Of a stretch of DNA of 64,000 bases, positions 20,235 through 33,319 are shown piece by piece. The notes under the pieces are model-generated. The model ran no database searches and was not told where the DNA came from. It was given only the letters and a program-made list of their open reading frames with translations. Source of the DNA: Neostapfia colusana (Eukaryota > Streptophyta > Magnoliopsida > Poales > Poaceae); contig JASWHV010000005.1 in NCBI GenBank assembly GCA_030760725.1, positions 28,653,241 through 28,717,240 on the forward strand, written 5' to 3'. A program made the position numbers and the translations under genes. Numbering within the stretch: the first letter of the stretch is position 1; every line of letters starts with the position of its first letter.

Positions 20235-23200
20235 TGTAAGGGCCTCAGTTTTTGACACATAATTGAAGTGTTCATCACCACACCACACACCTCATTTGAG
20301 GAAAGATGATGAACACAAATGAAGAGCAAGTAACCACCATCAACATGCTCATTAGAGAACAAACTCACACATTGCAAAGTGGTATTTTCCACATGTGATA
20401 TAGGTGGGCTGGACATATGAAAACTCCTACACATTGATAAGAATGTCCATGCCAAGTTTCACCCCAATTCAAAACCTTTTTGAGGTCATTTTGGGTATAG
20501 CTAGAAAGAGGGCAGTTTGAAACCATATTCAAATTTAAACTGTTTTTATCCCATGAATTTAAAAGTGGGAGGCATATTCTTACTCAGCACATTTTTGTGA
20601 GCTCACACACCAATTTTCAGTTCATTTGGAGTTGATCTTGACATGAGCTAAGTGGGACAAATTCAAACTTTATTTTAATTCAAAACTGAAGTTGTGCTGA
20701 AATTCATTCAAACCAAACCCGATTTGAATTCTACTCAATTCAAATGGCTCATGAGTGAATAATTTGAATCACCATGGGTATTTTGGGGCTCACTGTTTAC
20801 AACAGTGATTAGGAGTGAATTTTCAGAGGTTAAAACCCCAGGTGGGACCCACATGTCAGCCACTGAAGCAAAAGAAACCGACTGAGAGCTCAGCTCGGGT
20901 AACCGCGCGCGCTGCAGCTGCTGCCACGGCGAAGAAACGGCGAAGCCACCAGCTGCTTACCGATCTCAGCCGCGGAACCGACTCCCTGGGTCTTTATCTA
21001 CCCGCCCGAGCGGTCACCGGCGCCTTCCACCGCTGCCTCGTTGCACTTCCACCCAAAACGCCGAAAGACCTCGCCGCCCAAGTGAACCTTCGGTTCCTCA
21101 TCGCCCGGCCAATCCAGTGACCCTCCCGGCGGTCTGAGACCAGCACCGGGTGCGCCAAGCCATCTCCAACGCCCTCGCATCGGTTATAGACCCTGCGCGG
21201 TCTTCCCTGAGCTCTACCGCGGCGATCTTGTCTCTGCCGGTTCAGCTCGAGCCGCCGCTGCAGGAACCGTCCTTCCGGCCACCACAGCCCACCGTTCACG
21301 GAGCTGTAAACAGCAAAGAGGTTTGCCTTCAACCCCTCTTTCTTTTCCATAAGCTCCGGCGGCGTGACAAGCACTGCTCCGGCCGGAATTTCATATTTTC
21401 GCGACGGTGTGCAAAAGTGAGGTCGGTACCGATCTGAGAAATTCATAAGCCACACTGCATCACTCATCCTCTTGTAGAGAGGATCACTTCTAGTAGCCCG
21501 TGCAGATCCATAGGAGCAAGAACCACGAAGAACCGTGGAGGGAAACCGCTGTTCTTCGAGTTTTAGTAGAAATCCCGATTTCCGGCCTAGGTCGCATGGT
21601 GACAGCCCAACGCAGCCTTTCCCGAGCTCCGTGGAGCTCACGTCGACCTTTCCTATGGTCCACTGATGCTCGAAAACCCTTAGCTTGATCGGGGGAGGTG
21701 CTAGGGAGGACGGGCAACACGGCCGAAGTTCTCCCGAGTCTGCGGCTCGTCGCCAACCATGTGGCGGCCATTTTCATAGCGAGCTGACCCCAGAATCCTG
21801 TTCCCCGAGAGAAAATAGGCACAGGCGGCCAAAATCATGAAGTTTGGAGCTTTACAGAAGCCGGCGGCGAGCTCTCCGGCGAGGTTCCCCGGCGGCAGAG
21901 CGCGGGCATCGCGAGGTTGAAGAAGGGGGTGGACCCCAGCTGTCAGCGACCGATATTTTAAATCGGGATCGGACTGCGGCTGGGATCGGCTGTGCTGGCG
22001 CGCAAATACCCTGTGAGCTCCGGTGTGCCGGACACCTCCGCGCTCGACACGTGTCCCCGCGGGCCCCGAGAGTTTAAACTTTTTCCCCGATTTTCAGAAT
22101 TCTTCCAAACTTCAAATCCTCATAACTTTACCTAGAAAGCTCCAAATCGAGTGAACAAAATTTTGTTGGATTCATCTCTCTGAGCACTTTCCAGCAAATA
22201 AAGTTTCAACTCATGAAAACCCTTATTTCTCCAGAATTAATTCCTCAAAGTTTAAATTGTTAGGAATTTTAACTGGAGTATCCTTTGGAGGAAAATCCTG
22301 AAATTTTGCTGGGATGTTCACCAAAATATCTCTGAACTACCATAAAAATTTCAGATCCATTTGAGCTCATTTGATCCACCTAATGGTGTGATTAGTGAAA
22401 CTGTTCCAGAGAAATTAGAAAATGTTCAGAAACATTTTCAGAATTTCCCCTGGAGTTGTTTAGCTCATATCTTTAGCTAGGAACCTTCAAATTAAGTGAG
22501 ACCAACTCCATTAGAACCCTCTGAAAATCTAGTTTTCAGAAAGTCATAGTTTGTTTCATGAAAATCCTTAGAACACCCTAAAAGCCTTCAATTAAGGTCA
22601 AGTACATGATTAATTGTGGAGGGCTCAAATGAGCTTTGCTGCAACTAAAACTTGACCAAGTCTCTGTTTAGGTTGTAACCAAGCCACAGTAAAAATTTCA
22701 AAGTCATTGGGGTTGTCTAGTAAGAGTCATAGACTTCACAAGTTTAAAAGTTAATACAACTGCATTTAAATTAATACATGTATTGCTTCTATCATGTACT
22801 CGCTAAGGTCGAGGAGGAACCCGAAGTCCTAGACTTCGTTACTCCGGAGGAACAGCTAGCCTACGACCAAGAGCAGCAAGGCAAGCTCCGGTTTGCATTA
22901 ACCTTTTACAAGTTTTATTGTTTTGAGCACATAATTGATTACGTTATTCTTTGCATTAGAGTCTTGTTTGGAAACCCAACTGCATAGCCAAGAAAACCAT
23001 GGGTGGGATTTAGGATGGCAGACCCCGTTAGCTACTGCAATGCTAAGATAGTGTAGGATTCGGTACAAGTCGAGTAGTTGGAACTACTCGCGAGCATAGG
23101 CTAGAGGCACTCGACTCGGGTAGTGATAGCACACGAAACACATGGCAAGAAAATGAGACCAAGCGGAGGGTAAGGGCAGCAGGACTTTGGGACCTGTGTG

Positions 23201-24033
23201 CTGTAGCTCCGCTTGCGTCGATTGAGGACCGAGCCATGTGCGGGCCTGTTGAACAAGCTAGAACAGTACCGAAGACCTACCAGCTATATGGGAACCGGGA
23301 CACTGATGTAACTCGGGTAGCTGGGTATTGAGGCATTGCCCGTCGTTCAGAGGGTAGGTTGAGAGCTTGAGGTGTAAATCGGCTGGCGGCACGGAGATGC
23401 GCGTGCAGAGACCTCTTGCTCGGGATGATGGGACCGGTTCAATATTTGGCTGACGGGCGAAAGGTGGTTGCGTACGGCGTCCGTGATGGTTGTTGTAGGC
23501 AACATCGAGTACGGGCGTACGTGACGGGTTGTTCGGGTAACCCTGCAGGTGTAAATCGATTATAATCACCGTCCCTCGCAGTCAGTGAGTACCACTTGTT
23601 CACTGTACCATGACGTAGATAGAACAGGCTAGTTACATGTTAAAATGTTGCTGATTGAAAGATTGACTTGATAGCTAATGACTTGCTGTAGTTTAGAGCT
23701 AACTAAAGTTCATTTCAACTTTGGGCAAAGTACATGAGAGAAATGCGTTTCTTGTTTGATTGCGGCTCTCTCATGTGCCTTAGCGTAAGGTTCTCCACAA
23801 CCTGCTGCTAAAACTTGAAAGTAAGGTTCTACTAATTAGGCGAGTCCTTGCAAATGATTTTTACCTCATGTAACCCACCACACCTCATTTAGAAGTTCCA
23901 TGTTTAGGTGAGACGGGTCAGACTTGCTGAGCCTTCGTGCTCACTGCTTGTGTTTGAAGCTTTTGCAGGGTTCTATGAGGAAGGGACTCCCGAAGAGTAG
24001 ACGGAACCCCTGGAGGGGAATCCTGTCGAGTGG
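20235..24033 (+). repeat. LTR2 of array B, 3' end deleted
   Basis: This is closer to LTR3 than to LTR1 along its length. It stops at gagtgg (24028-24033), where it jumps to gag sequence equivalent to 16815 onward. About 254 bp of LTR end are missing, including the acidic segment 2 stop and the terminal TGTCA. The acceptor before acidic segment 1 reads TAC instead of TAG, and segment 2 carries GAG to TAG, as in LTR3. Confidence 0.92.
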
Positions 24034-27000
24034 CACCGCAGTTTCCGGGGAGGAATCAACCCCGGAACCCTACTAATGCGCGGCGGGCGAACCCTAGGCC
24101 CGGCACCGTCCACCAGCTTGCCATAGAGGACGTGCCGAAGGGCGAGCCAATCCTTGCGGGTATGTTCCAACTCCACCAGCATCCCGCTATAGTACTGTTT
24201 GATTCAGGCGCCACGCATAATTTTATTAGCCAAGCTTTCGTTGCTAAACACAGCTTGCCAATACTACCCACCGATAGTCCATATTTAATTTGTTCACCGG
24301 GTGGGAAGATTTCAGCAAGCGTAATGGTCTCCAAAGCACCATTATGCTTAGCGGGTAGAGTGTACCCCACGTCTCTCATTATCTTAGAAAGACAGAAGGT
24401 CGATGTCATCCTAAGGATGTCGTGGTTAACCCGCCACGGCGCTGTCTTAGACACCGTCCTCCTAGTCGTGCACTTAAACTCAGAAGTGCACGGGTCTCAC
24501 TCCTTATTTCTGGACAGTCCAGAAATAAAAATTCCAAGTGTCTATCAAGCCACAACCATCAGATTGGAAGATATCCCAGTGCTCCGAGAGTTCCCTGACG
24601 TATTCCCGGATGATTTGCCGGGGATGCCGCCCGATAGAGAGGTGGAGTTCAAGATTGAACTTGCACCGGGAACCATGCCGATATCCCAAAGGCCGTACAA
24701 GATGGCGCCCAAGGAGTTGGCTGAACTGAAGACTCAGCTCACGGACCTTCTGGAGAAGGGTTTTATTAGGCCGAGCTCCTCGCCATGGGGCTGTTCGGCA
24801 TTATTTGTCAAGAAGAAGGATGAGACATTGTGGCTTTGCGTGGACTATCGTCCATTAAATGCCGTAACCATCAAGAACAAGTACCCGTTGCCATGGATCG
24901 ACATGTTGTTTGATCAGTTGGTCGAAGCAAAGATCTTTTCCAAGATGGATTTAAGATCCGGGTACCATCAGATTAAGATAAGGGCTGAGGACATTCCAAA
25001 GACGGCTTTCTCGACGAGGTACGGACTCTATGAGTACCTGGTCATGTCCTTCGGCCTCACCAATGCTCCAGCTCACATCATGTACTTGATGAACTCGGTA
25101 TTCATGCCGGAGCTGGACAAGTTTGTCGTGGTCTTCATCGACGACGTCCTGGTGTATTCCAAGTCAGAGGAAGATCACAAGAAACATCTGCGTATAGTCA
25201 TGCAACGGTTGCGGGACCACGAGTTATACGTGAAATTCAGCAAATGCAAGTTTTGGATATCGCAAGTGCCTTTACTCGGGCATATCATCTCAGCGGAGGG
25301 TATCGCTGTGGACCCGAGCAAGATCACTCAAGTGCTGAATTGGAAGTCCCCGAGAACTGTTCACGAGGTACGGAGTTTCCTCGGACTTGCGGAATATTAT
25401 CGGAGGTTCATTCCGAACTTCTCGAAGATTGCCAAGCCTATGACAGAGCTGCTGAAGAAGGCTACCAAATATGTTTGGAGTCCAGCATGTGAAGAAGCAT
25501 TCAAGGCTTTAGTCAAGCACCTGACATCAGCACCGGTTTTGGCGCAGCTAGACACAACAAAACCGTTCGATGTGTACTGCGATGCATCCGGCATTGGGCT
25601 CGGATGTGTGCTGATGCAAGACCGAAGAGTGGTCGCGTATGGATCACGGCAGCTTAGAAACCATGAGCAAAACTATCCGACTCACGATTTGGAGCTCGCT
25701 GCCATGGTACTTGCACTGAAGATGTGGAGGCACTACCTACTCGGTAACCTCGTACATCTATATACCGACCACAAAAGCCTCAAGTACATATTCACTCCGA
25801 AGGAGCTGAACATGAGGCAGCGAAGATGGTTAGAATTGATAAAGGATTACGAAATAGAGATCCATTATCATCCGGGCAAGGCAAACGTAGTGGCAGATGC
25901 GCTGAGCCGCAAGTCACACGTCAACAATCTGACCATCACCCTGTTGGAAGAGAACGAACCACCACTGCATGTGATTCCACATGGAGCTCTCTACAACCTA
26001 GCTTTGATCCCCACCATCCGTGAAGAGATAGCGGCAGCCCAGAAGAATGACAAGGGCATGTCACATTTGCAGAGACGTGTAGACAGTGGGGAGCTGAAAT
26101 GTTTCTGGAAGGACGGAGATGGCGTCCTATGGTTCAAGGACCGGATCGTCGTACCCCGTAACCCGGAATTACGAAAGAAAATCTTTGATGAGGATCACTT
26201 GTCAAAGTTCTCTATTCATCCCGGCAGCAACAAGATGTATCAAGAACTCAGAAGCAAGTTTTGGTGGACACGGATGAAGCGAGAGACCGCAAAATACGTG
26301 TCCGAGTGTGATACATGTCGAAGGGTGAAGGCAGACCACATGCGGAAACCGGGACTGCTGCAACCACTGGACATTCCTGCCTGGAAATGGGAGGACGTGA
26401 GCATGGATTTCATCGTCAGTTTACCCACCACTTTTCAGAAGCATGATTCTGTGTGGGTGATCGTCGATCGGCTCACCAAAGTTGCCCATTTCATCCCGGT
26501 CAACAACAACTACAACGCCAAGAAGTACGCTGAACTGTACATCTCACGGATCCTATGCTTGTACGGCGTACCCCATACCATTATATCGGATCGGGGCACT
26601 TTATTTGTGTCCCGTTTTTGGGAGCAGCTGCACGCTGCCTTGGGGACAAAGTTGATCCGTAGTTCAGCATACCACCCGCAGACGGATGGACAAACCGAGC
26701 TGGTAAATCAGATCTTAGAAGACATGCTACGAGCTTGCGCTATCAACCACGGCAAGAAGTGGGATGATCACTTGCTGTTAGCCGAGTTCTCGTACAACAA
26801 TGGGTACTAAGCCAGCATCAAGGGTTACCTTCGGGATTGACCTCGTCAACAACGCGGAAGAAAAGGTTCGACTGATCCAAGCGAACCTAAAAGCTGCTCA
26901 ATCCCGTCAGAAACAGTATGCGGACCGGAGAAGGTGCCCATTACAATTCGAAGTTGGAGATCACGTATATCTACGGGTGTCTCCAATGAAGGGCGTAAAC

Positions 27001-27384
27001 AGATTTGGGGTGAGAGGGAAGTTGGCACCCCGATTCATCGGTCCATTCCAGATTACCGAAAGATGTGGATCAGTGGCATACCGGCTGAAATTACCAGAAG
27101 CACTTTCCGGTGTGCACGCCGTCTTTCACATTTCCCAGCTGAGGAAGTGTCTCAAGCTATCAACTACCGTTCAGCTGGAAGATATTGAAGAACTGCAACC
27201 GGATCTCACCTATCGGGAGGAACCGGTGCAGATTATTGATGAAAAGGCCCGAACCACACGCAACCGTACGTTGTGGTTCTACAAAGTTCTATGGAGTAAT
27301 CACTCCATGGACGAAGCGACATGGGAGAGCGAAGAATTTTTTCGCGCTAACTACCCCGACTTTTTCACGTCGCATATCCGGTAA
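24034..27384 (+). pseudogene. gag C-terminus and pol of array B, second internal region
   Basis: Starts inside gag just after the zinc knuckle, then protease (LFDSGATHNFIS), RT with intact FIDD (25137-25145, followed by V instead of I), RNase H and integrase up to TDGQTE. TAA at 26808-26810 replaces a glutamine codon in the NNGY region. The 71-bp deletion at 26820-26822 is the one in the first internal region. The chromodomain-bearing C-terminus is open in another frame to 27384. Unlike the first internal region the RT active site is intact, but with no leader or gag start it cannot be expressed normally. Confidence 0.92.
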
Positions 27385-27453
27385 TTTTCCACCGTCCTCT
27401 CTCTCATTTTCACCTTATAATCTCGGGACGAGATTCTTTTAAGGGGGGGGGAA

Positions 27454-30400
27454 TGTAAGGGCCTCAGTTTTTGACACATAATTGAAATGTTCATCACCAC
27501 ACCACACACCTCATTTGAGGAAAGATGATGAACACAAATGAAGAGCAAGTAACCACCATCAACATGCTCATTAGAGAACAAACTCACACATTGCAAAGTG
27601 GTATTTTCCACGTGTGATATAGGTGGGCTGGACATATGAAAACTCCTACACATTGCTAAGAATGTCCATGCCAAGTTTCACCCAAATTCAAAACCTTTTT
27701 GAGGTCATTTTGGGTATAGCTAGAAAGAGGGCAGTTTGAAACCATATTCAAATTTAAACTGTTTTTATCCCATGAATTTAAAAGTGGGAGGCATATTCTT
27801 ACTCAGCACATTTTTGTGAGCTCACACACCAATTTTCACTTCATTTGGAGTTGATCTTGACATGAGCTAAGTGGGACAAATTCAAACTTTATTTGAATTC
27901 AAAACTGAAGTTGTGCTGAAATTCATTCAAACCAAACCCAATTTGAATTCTACTCAATTCAAATGGCTCATGAGTGAATAATTTGAATCACCATGGGTAT
28001 TTTGGGGCTCACTGTTTACAACAGTGATTAGGAGTGAATTTTCAGAGGTTAAAACCCCAGGTGGGACCCACATGTCAGCCACTGAAGCAAAAGAAACCGA
28101 CTGAGAGCTCAGCTCGGGTAACCGCGCGCGCTGCAGCTGCTGCCACGGCAAAGAAACGGCGAAGCCACCAGCTGCTTGCCGATCTCAGCCGCGGAACCGA
28201 CTCCCTGGGTCTTTATCTACCCGCCCGAGCGGTCACCGGCGCCTTCCACCGCTGCCTCGTCGCACTTCCACCCAAAACGCCGAAAGACCTCGCCGCCCAA
28301 GTGAACCTTCGGTTCCTCATCGCCCGGCCAATCCAGTGACCCTCCCGGCGGTCTGAGACCAGCACCCGGTGCGCCAAGCCATCTCCAACGCCCTCGCATC
28401 GGTTATAGACCCTGCGCGGTCTTCCCTGAGCTCCACCGCGGCGATCTTGTCTCTGCCGGTTCAGCTCGAGCCGCCGCTGCAGGAACCGTCCTTCCGGCCA
28501 CCACAGCCCACCGTTCACGGAGCTGTAAACAGCAAAGAGGTTCGCCTTCAACCCCTCTTTCTTTTCCATAAGCTCCGGCGGCATGACAAGCACTGCTCCG
28601 GCCGGAATTTCATATTTTCGCGACGGTGTGCAAAAGTGAGGTCGGTACCGATCTGAGAAATTCATAAGCCACACTGCATCACTCATCCTCTTGTAGAGAG
28701 GATCACTTCTAGTAGCCCGTGCAGATCCATAGGAGCAAGAACCACGAAGAACCGTGGAGGGAAACCGCTGTTCTTCGAGTTTTAGTAGAAATCTCGATTT
28801 CCGGCCTAGGTCGCACGGTGACAGCCCAACGCAGCCTTTCCCGAGCTCCGTGGAGCTCACGTCGACCTTTCCTATGGTCCACTGATGCTCGAAAACCCTT
28901 AGCTTGATCGGGGGAGGTGCTAGGGAGGACGGCCAACACGGCCGAAGTTCTCCCGAGTCTGCGGCTCGTCGCCAACCATGTGGCGGCCATTTTCATAGCG
29001 AGCTGACCCCAGAATCCTGTTCCCCGAGAGAAAATAGGCACAGGCGGCCAAAATCATGAAGTTTGGAGCTTTACAGAAGCCGGCGGCGAGCTCTCCGGCG
29101 AGGTTCCCCGGCGGCAGAGCGCGGGCATCGCGAGGTTGAAGAAGGGGGTGGACCCCAGCTGTCAGCGACCGATATTTTAAATCGGGATCAGACTGCGGCT
29201 GGGATCGGCTGTGCTGGCGCGCAAATACCCTGTGAGCTCCGGTGTGCCGGACACCTCCGCGCTCGACACGTGTCCCCGCGGGCCCCGAGAGTTTAAACTT
29301 TTTCCCCGATTTTCAGAATTCTTCCAAACTTCAAATCCTCATAACTTTGGCTAGAAAGCTCCAAATCGAGTGAACAAAATTTTGTTGGATTCATCTCTCT
29401 GAGCACTTTCCAGCAAATCAAGTTTTAACTCATGAAAACCCTTATTTCTCCAGAATTAATTCCTCAAAGTTTAAATTGTTAGGAATTTTAACTGGAGTAT
29501 CCTTTGGAGGAAAATCCTGAAATTTTGCTGGGATGTTCACCAAAATATCTCTGAACTACCATAAAAATTTCAGATCCATTTGAGCTCATTTGATCCACCT
29601 AATGGTGTGATTAGTGAAACTGTTCCAGAGAAATTAGAAAATGTTCAGAAACATTTTCAGAATTTCCCCTGGAGTTGTTTAGCTCATATCTTTAGCTAGG
29701 AACCTTCAAATTAAGTGAGACCAACTCCATTAGAACCCTCTGAAAATCTAGTTTTCAGAAAGTCATAGTTTGTTTCATGAAAATCCTTAGAACACCCTAA
29801 AAGCCTTCAATTAAGGTCAAGTACATGATTAAATGTGGAGGGCTCAAATGAGCTTTGCTGCAACTAAAACTTGACCAAGTCTCTGTTTGGGTTGTAACCA
29901 AGCCACAGTAAAAATTTCAAAGTCATTGGGGTTGTCTAGTAAGAGTCATAGACTTCACAAGTTTAAAAGTTAATACAACTGCATTTAAATTAATACATGT
30001 ATTGCTTCTATCATGTACTCGCTAAGGTCGAGGAGGAACCCGAAGTCCTAGACTTCGTTACTCCGGAGGAACAGCTAGCCTACGACCAAGAGCAGCAAGG
30101 CAAGCTCCGGTTTGCATTAACCTTTTACAAGTTTTATTGTTTTGAGCACATACTTGATTACGTTATTCTTTGCATTAGAGTCTTGTTTGGAAACCCAACT
30201 GCATAGCCAAGAAAACCATGGGTGGGATTTAGGATGGCAGACCCCGTTAGCTACTGCAATGCTAAGATAGTGTAGGATTCGGTACAAGTCGAGTAGTTGG
30301 AACTACTCGCGAGCATAGGCTAGAGGCACTCGACTCGGGTAGTGATAGCACACGAAACACATGGCAAGAAAATGAGACCAAGCGGAGGGTAAGGGCAGCA

Positions 30401-31506
30401 GGACTTTGGGACCTGTGTGCTGTAGCTCCGCTTGCGTCGATTGAGGACCGAACCATGTGCGGGCCTGTTGAACAAGCTAGAACAGTACCGAAGACCTACC
30501 AGCTATATGGGAACCGGGACACTGATGTAACTCGGGTAGCTGGGTATTGAGGCATTGCCCGTCGTTCAGAGGGTAGGTTGAGAGCTTGAGGTGTAAATCG
30601 GCTGGCGGCACGGAGATGCGCGTGCAGAGACCTCTTGCTCGGGATGATGGGACCGGTTCAATATTTGGCTGACGGGCGAAAGGTGGTTGCGTACGGCGTC
30701 CGTGATGGTTGTTGTAGGCAACATCGAGTACGGGCGTACGTGACGGGTTGTTCGGGTAACCCTGCAGGTGTAAATCGATTATAATCGCCGTCCCTCGCAG
30801 TCAGTGAGTACCACTTGTTCACTGTACCATGACGTAGAAAGAACAGGCTAGTTACATGTTAAAATGTTGCTGATTGAAAGATTGACTTGATAGCTAATGA
30901 CTTGCTGTAGTTTAGAGCTAACTAAAGTTCATTTCATCTTTGGGCAAAGTACATGAGAGAAATGCGTTTCTTGTTTGATTGCGGCTCTCTCATGTGCCTT
31001 AGCGTAAGGTTCTCCACAACCTGCTGCTAAAACTTGAAAGTAAGGTTCTACTAATTAGGCGAGTCCTTGCAAATGATTTTTACCTCATGTAACCCACCTA
31101 ACCTCATTTAGAAGTTCCATGTTTAGGTGAGACGGGTCAGACTTGCTGAGCCTTCGTGCTCACTGCTTGTGTTTGAAGCTTTTGCAGGGTTCTATGAGGA
31201 AGGGACTCCCGAAGAGTAGACGGAACCCCTGGAGGGGAATCCTGTCGAGTGGGAGTCATGCACGCCGCAGAGTTAGTATGCTTGTGTGCTAGCAAGGACA
31301 CGTTCAAGGGCTGAACGTGCACTTGATGCATAGTCTACGCCCGTGAGTGTAGACTGAACTTATTTTGATGTAAACATGTTTATAAGCTTGTTTATGTAAT
31401 AAAATTCCGCTTCCGCTTTGTACCTTTGACGTGTGTTATCCGGTGCTGTGCAACGCAGCACCCCTCAGCGTGATCCTGGCTCGACAAGACCGTTGGGGTC
31501 GTGTCA
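27454..31506 (+). repeat. LTR3 of array B, 4.05 kb
   Basis: Preceded by a polypurine tract, begins TGTAAGGGCC and ends GTCGTGTCA, followed by the duplication tggcg. Full length. Quasi-palindrome at 30290-30309 and CGATTATAATCG near 30775-30786 are intact. The acidic ORF is disabled: acceptor TAG is TAC, and a TAG stop interrupts segment 2. Confidence 0.93.
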
Positions 31507-31511
31507 TGGCG
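31507..31511 (+). repeat. Target-site duplication, right copy (array B)
   Basis: tggcg matches 8941-8945. Element D gag-pol coding sequence on the minus strand continues to its right. Confidence 0.92.
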
Positions 31512-33047
31512 GGTTAACCACGACATCCCTAAGATGACATCGACCTTTTGTCCCTCTAAGATTATGAGAGACATAGGGTAAACTCTACCCTCTAAGCACA
31601 ATGGCGCTTTTGGGACCATCATGCTTACTGAAATTTTCCCACCCGGTGCACAGATCACATAAGGACTATCGGTGGGTAGTATTTGCAAGCTATATTTATT
31701 AATGAAAGCTTGGCTAATGAAGCTATGTGTGGCGCCTGAATCAAATAGTACTATGGCGGGATGCTGGTGGAGTTGGAACATACCCTCAAGGATTGGCTCA
31801 CCCTCCGGCACGTCCTCTATGGCAAGCTGGTGGACAGTGCCGGGCCTAGGGTTGGCCCGCCGCGCATTAGTAGGGTTCCGGGGTTGATTCCTCCCCGGAA
31901 ACTGTGGTACAACTCCACCTCCTTGCCTCTCTGGACAACTGCTGGCGAAGTGTCCTGGACGACGACACTTGTAACATGTGGCCCCTGCTTGTTCGGTGCT
32001 CGGGGGACGAAAGCCCGGCATGTGCTGCTGAGGTGCATACGCACGCGGCATCGCCCGCTGCTGCTGTTGTTGTTGCGGAGGTGGTACTGGCAGTGCCGGC
32101 CTGAACGCCGGTGAAGAGTACGGTCGACTGCGGAACAGCATCGACCTCTGGGGTGGCTGCCAGCGTGGACCTGATGGTGGGCGATTCACCATCCGAAATT
32201 TCTGAGAAGGACCACCTCCTTCTCCGCTGCTTTGCGGCGCGCTTCGCTTTCTCTCTGCTGCCGCCAACTCCTTGCCGGAGTCCTCCTGGACAATCGCAGC
32301 ATCAATGATGACGTTGTGGCTGCCTCGATTGAACATCGCCAACTTGTCCTTGAGGAGCGGATTAAGCCCCTGGTAAAAGTGGTCCCGCCGCTTCTCGTCG
32401 GTATCTGCGTGATACGACACGTAGAGCGCAAGAACGTTGAACGCCCTGGAGTATTCCAGCGTGTTCCGGCTCCCTTCTTGCAGGTGTAGGAATTCCTGCG
32501 TCTTCCTCTTCATCAGACCTGGCGGTATGTGATAGGCCCTGAAGGCCGTCCGGAACTCCGTCCAGGTCATAACTCGGTCGGTGGACTGTGAAGCACAAAA
32601 GTTTGCCCACCACGCGCTCGCGGATCCTTGGAGCTGCTGGACCGCGAACTGAGTCTTGCGCTGCTCACTTATCTGGAGCAGCCCGAACTTCATCTCTATT
32701 GCGCGGAGCCAGTTGTCCGCGTCAAGAGGTTCATCCGCCCTTGAGAATACCGGGGGATGAGTTGCCAGGAAGTCGGAGTAGGAGCTCTGTTGACGCTCCT
32801 CACGGTCTTGACGTCTCTCTGGGCGAGAAGTATTCGCGATGAGAGTTTGCAGCAACTCCGCGTGCTGCTGATGTGAACCCGCCATTGCCGCGACGATGTC
32901 GGCCAATGTAACCGTTGGCAGTGGCAGTGGCGGTGTTTGTTGTTGCTGTTGCTGCTGTTGTCCCGAGGAATCCTCGGGAGGTTGTTGGGAGGTCTCTCCC
33001 CCTTGGCTAGTACCCCGAACATCCGGGTTGGCACGAGTACGCGTCAT
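31512..33047 (-). pseudogene. gag and protease of element D, cut by array B
   Basis: Open from ATG (33047) for ~512 codons: poly-Gln region, Retrotrans_gag (ADEPLDADNWLRAIEMKFG), zinc knuckle CYKCRRPGHFASSC, protease LFDSGATHSFIS, ending ILGMSWLTRH where array B is inserted. No stop or frameshift is seen up to the insertion, so gag looked functional when interrupted. The start follows an acceptor-like tract as in array B. The rest of pol continues at 8945. Confidence 0.88.
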
Positions 33048-33319
33048 TCTGAAATTCAAAACAGCAGCGATTAGCACATGTCTTACTTAAAATTCCATAA
33101 GCAACAATAGGTATTGAAGTGACACATGAATAATTTGCACGACATTCACATATATTGATAAAGCATAAACTTTATACAACAAACATTATTCCTGGGTCTC
33201 CGAGAGGTCATGCTCATGTCATCACTACCTATACATACGCTACTGCCTACATGACATGTCACCAATTACAAAAGTTGGGTTACACTACCCTAGCTGCCCT
33301 ACTTGGCAACTGTAACCCC
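33048..33319 (-). other. Spacer between orf0 and gag, element D
   Basis: Non-coding; similar to 15412-15682. Read on the minus strand it ends in a TTTTGAATTTCAG acceptor-like tract before gag. Confidence 0.6.

Larger units (their letters stand above)
8946..31506 (+). mobile_element. Array B: tandem LTR-internal-LTR-internal-LTR retrotransposon
   Basis: Three LTRs in the same orientation (8946-12969, 20235-24033, 27454-31506) enclose two internal regions, all between one pair of 5-bp target duplications, so the structure occupies a single insertion site. The first internal region has leader, orf0 and gag-pol. The second lost primer site, leader, orf0 and gag N-terminus in one deletion that also removed the end of LTR2. 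Both internal regions share a 71-bp deletion in the integrase region, so they descend from one copy. Unequal LTR-LTR recombination is the usual explanation. No autonomous protein set is intact. Confidence 0.92.
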
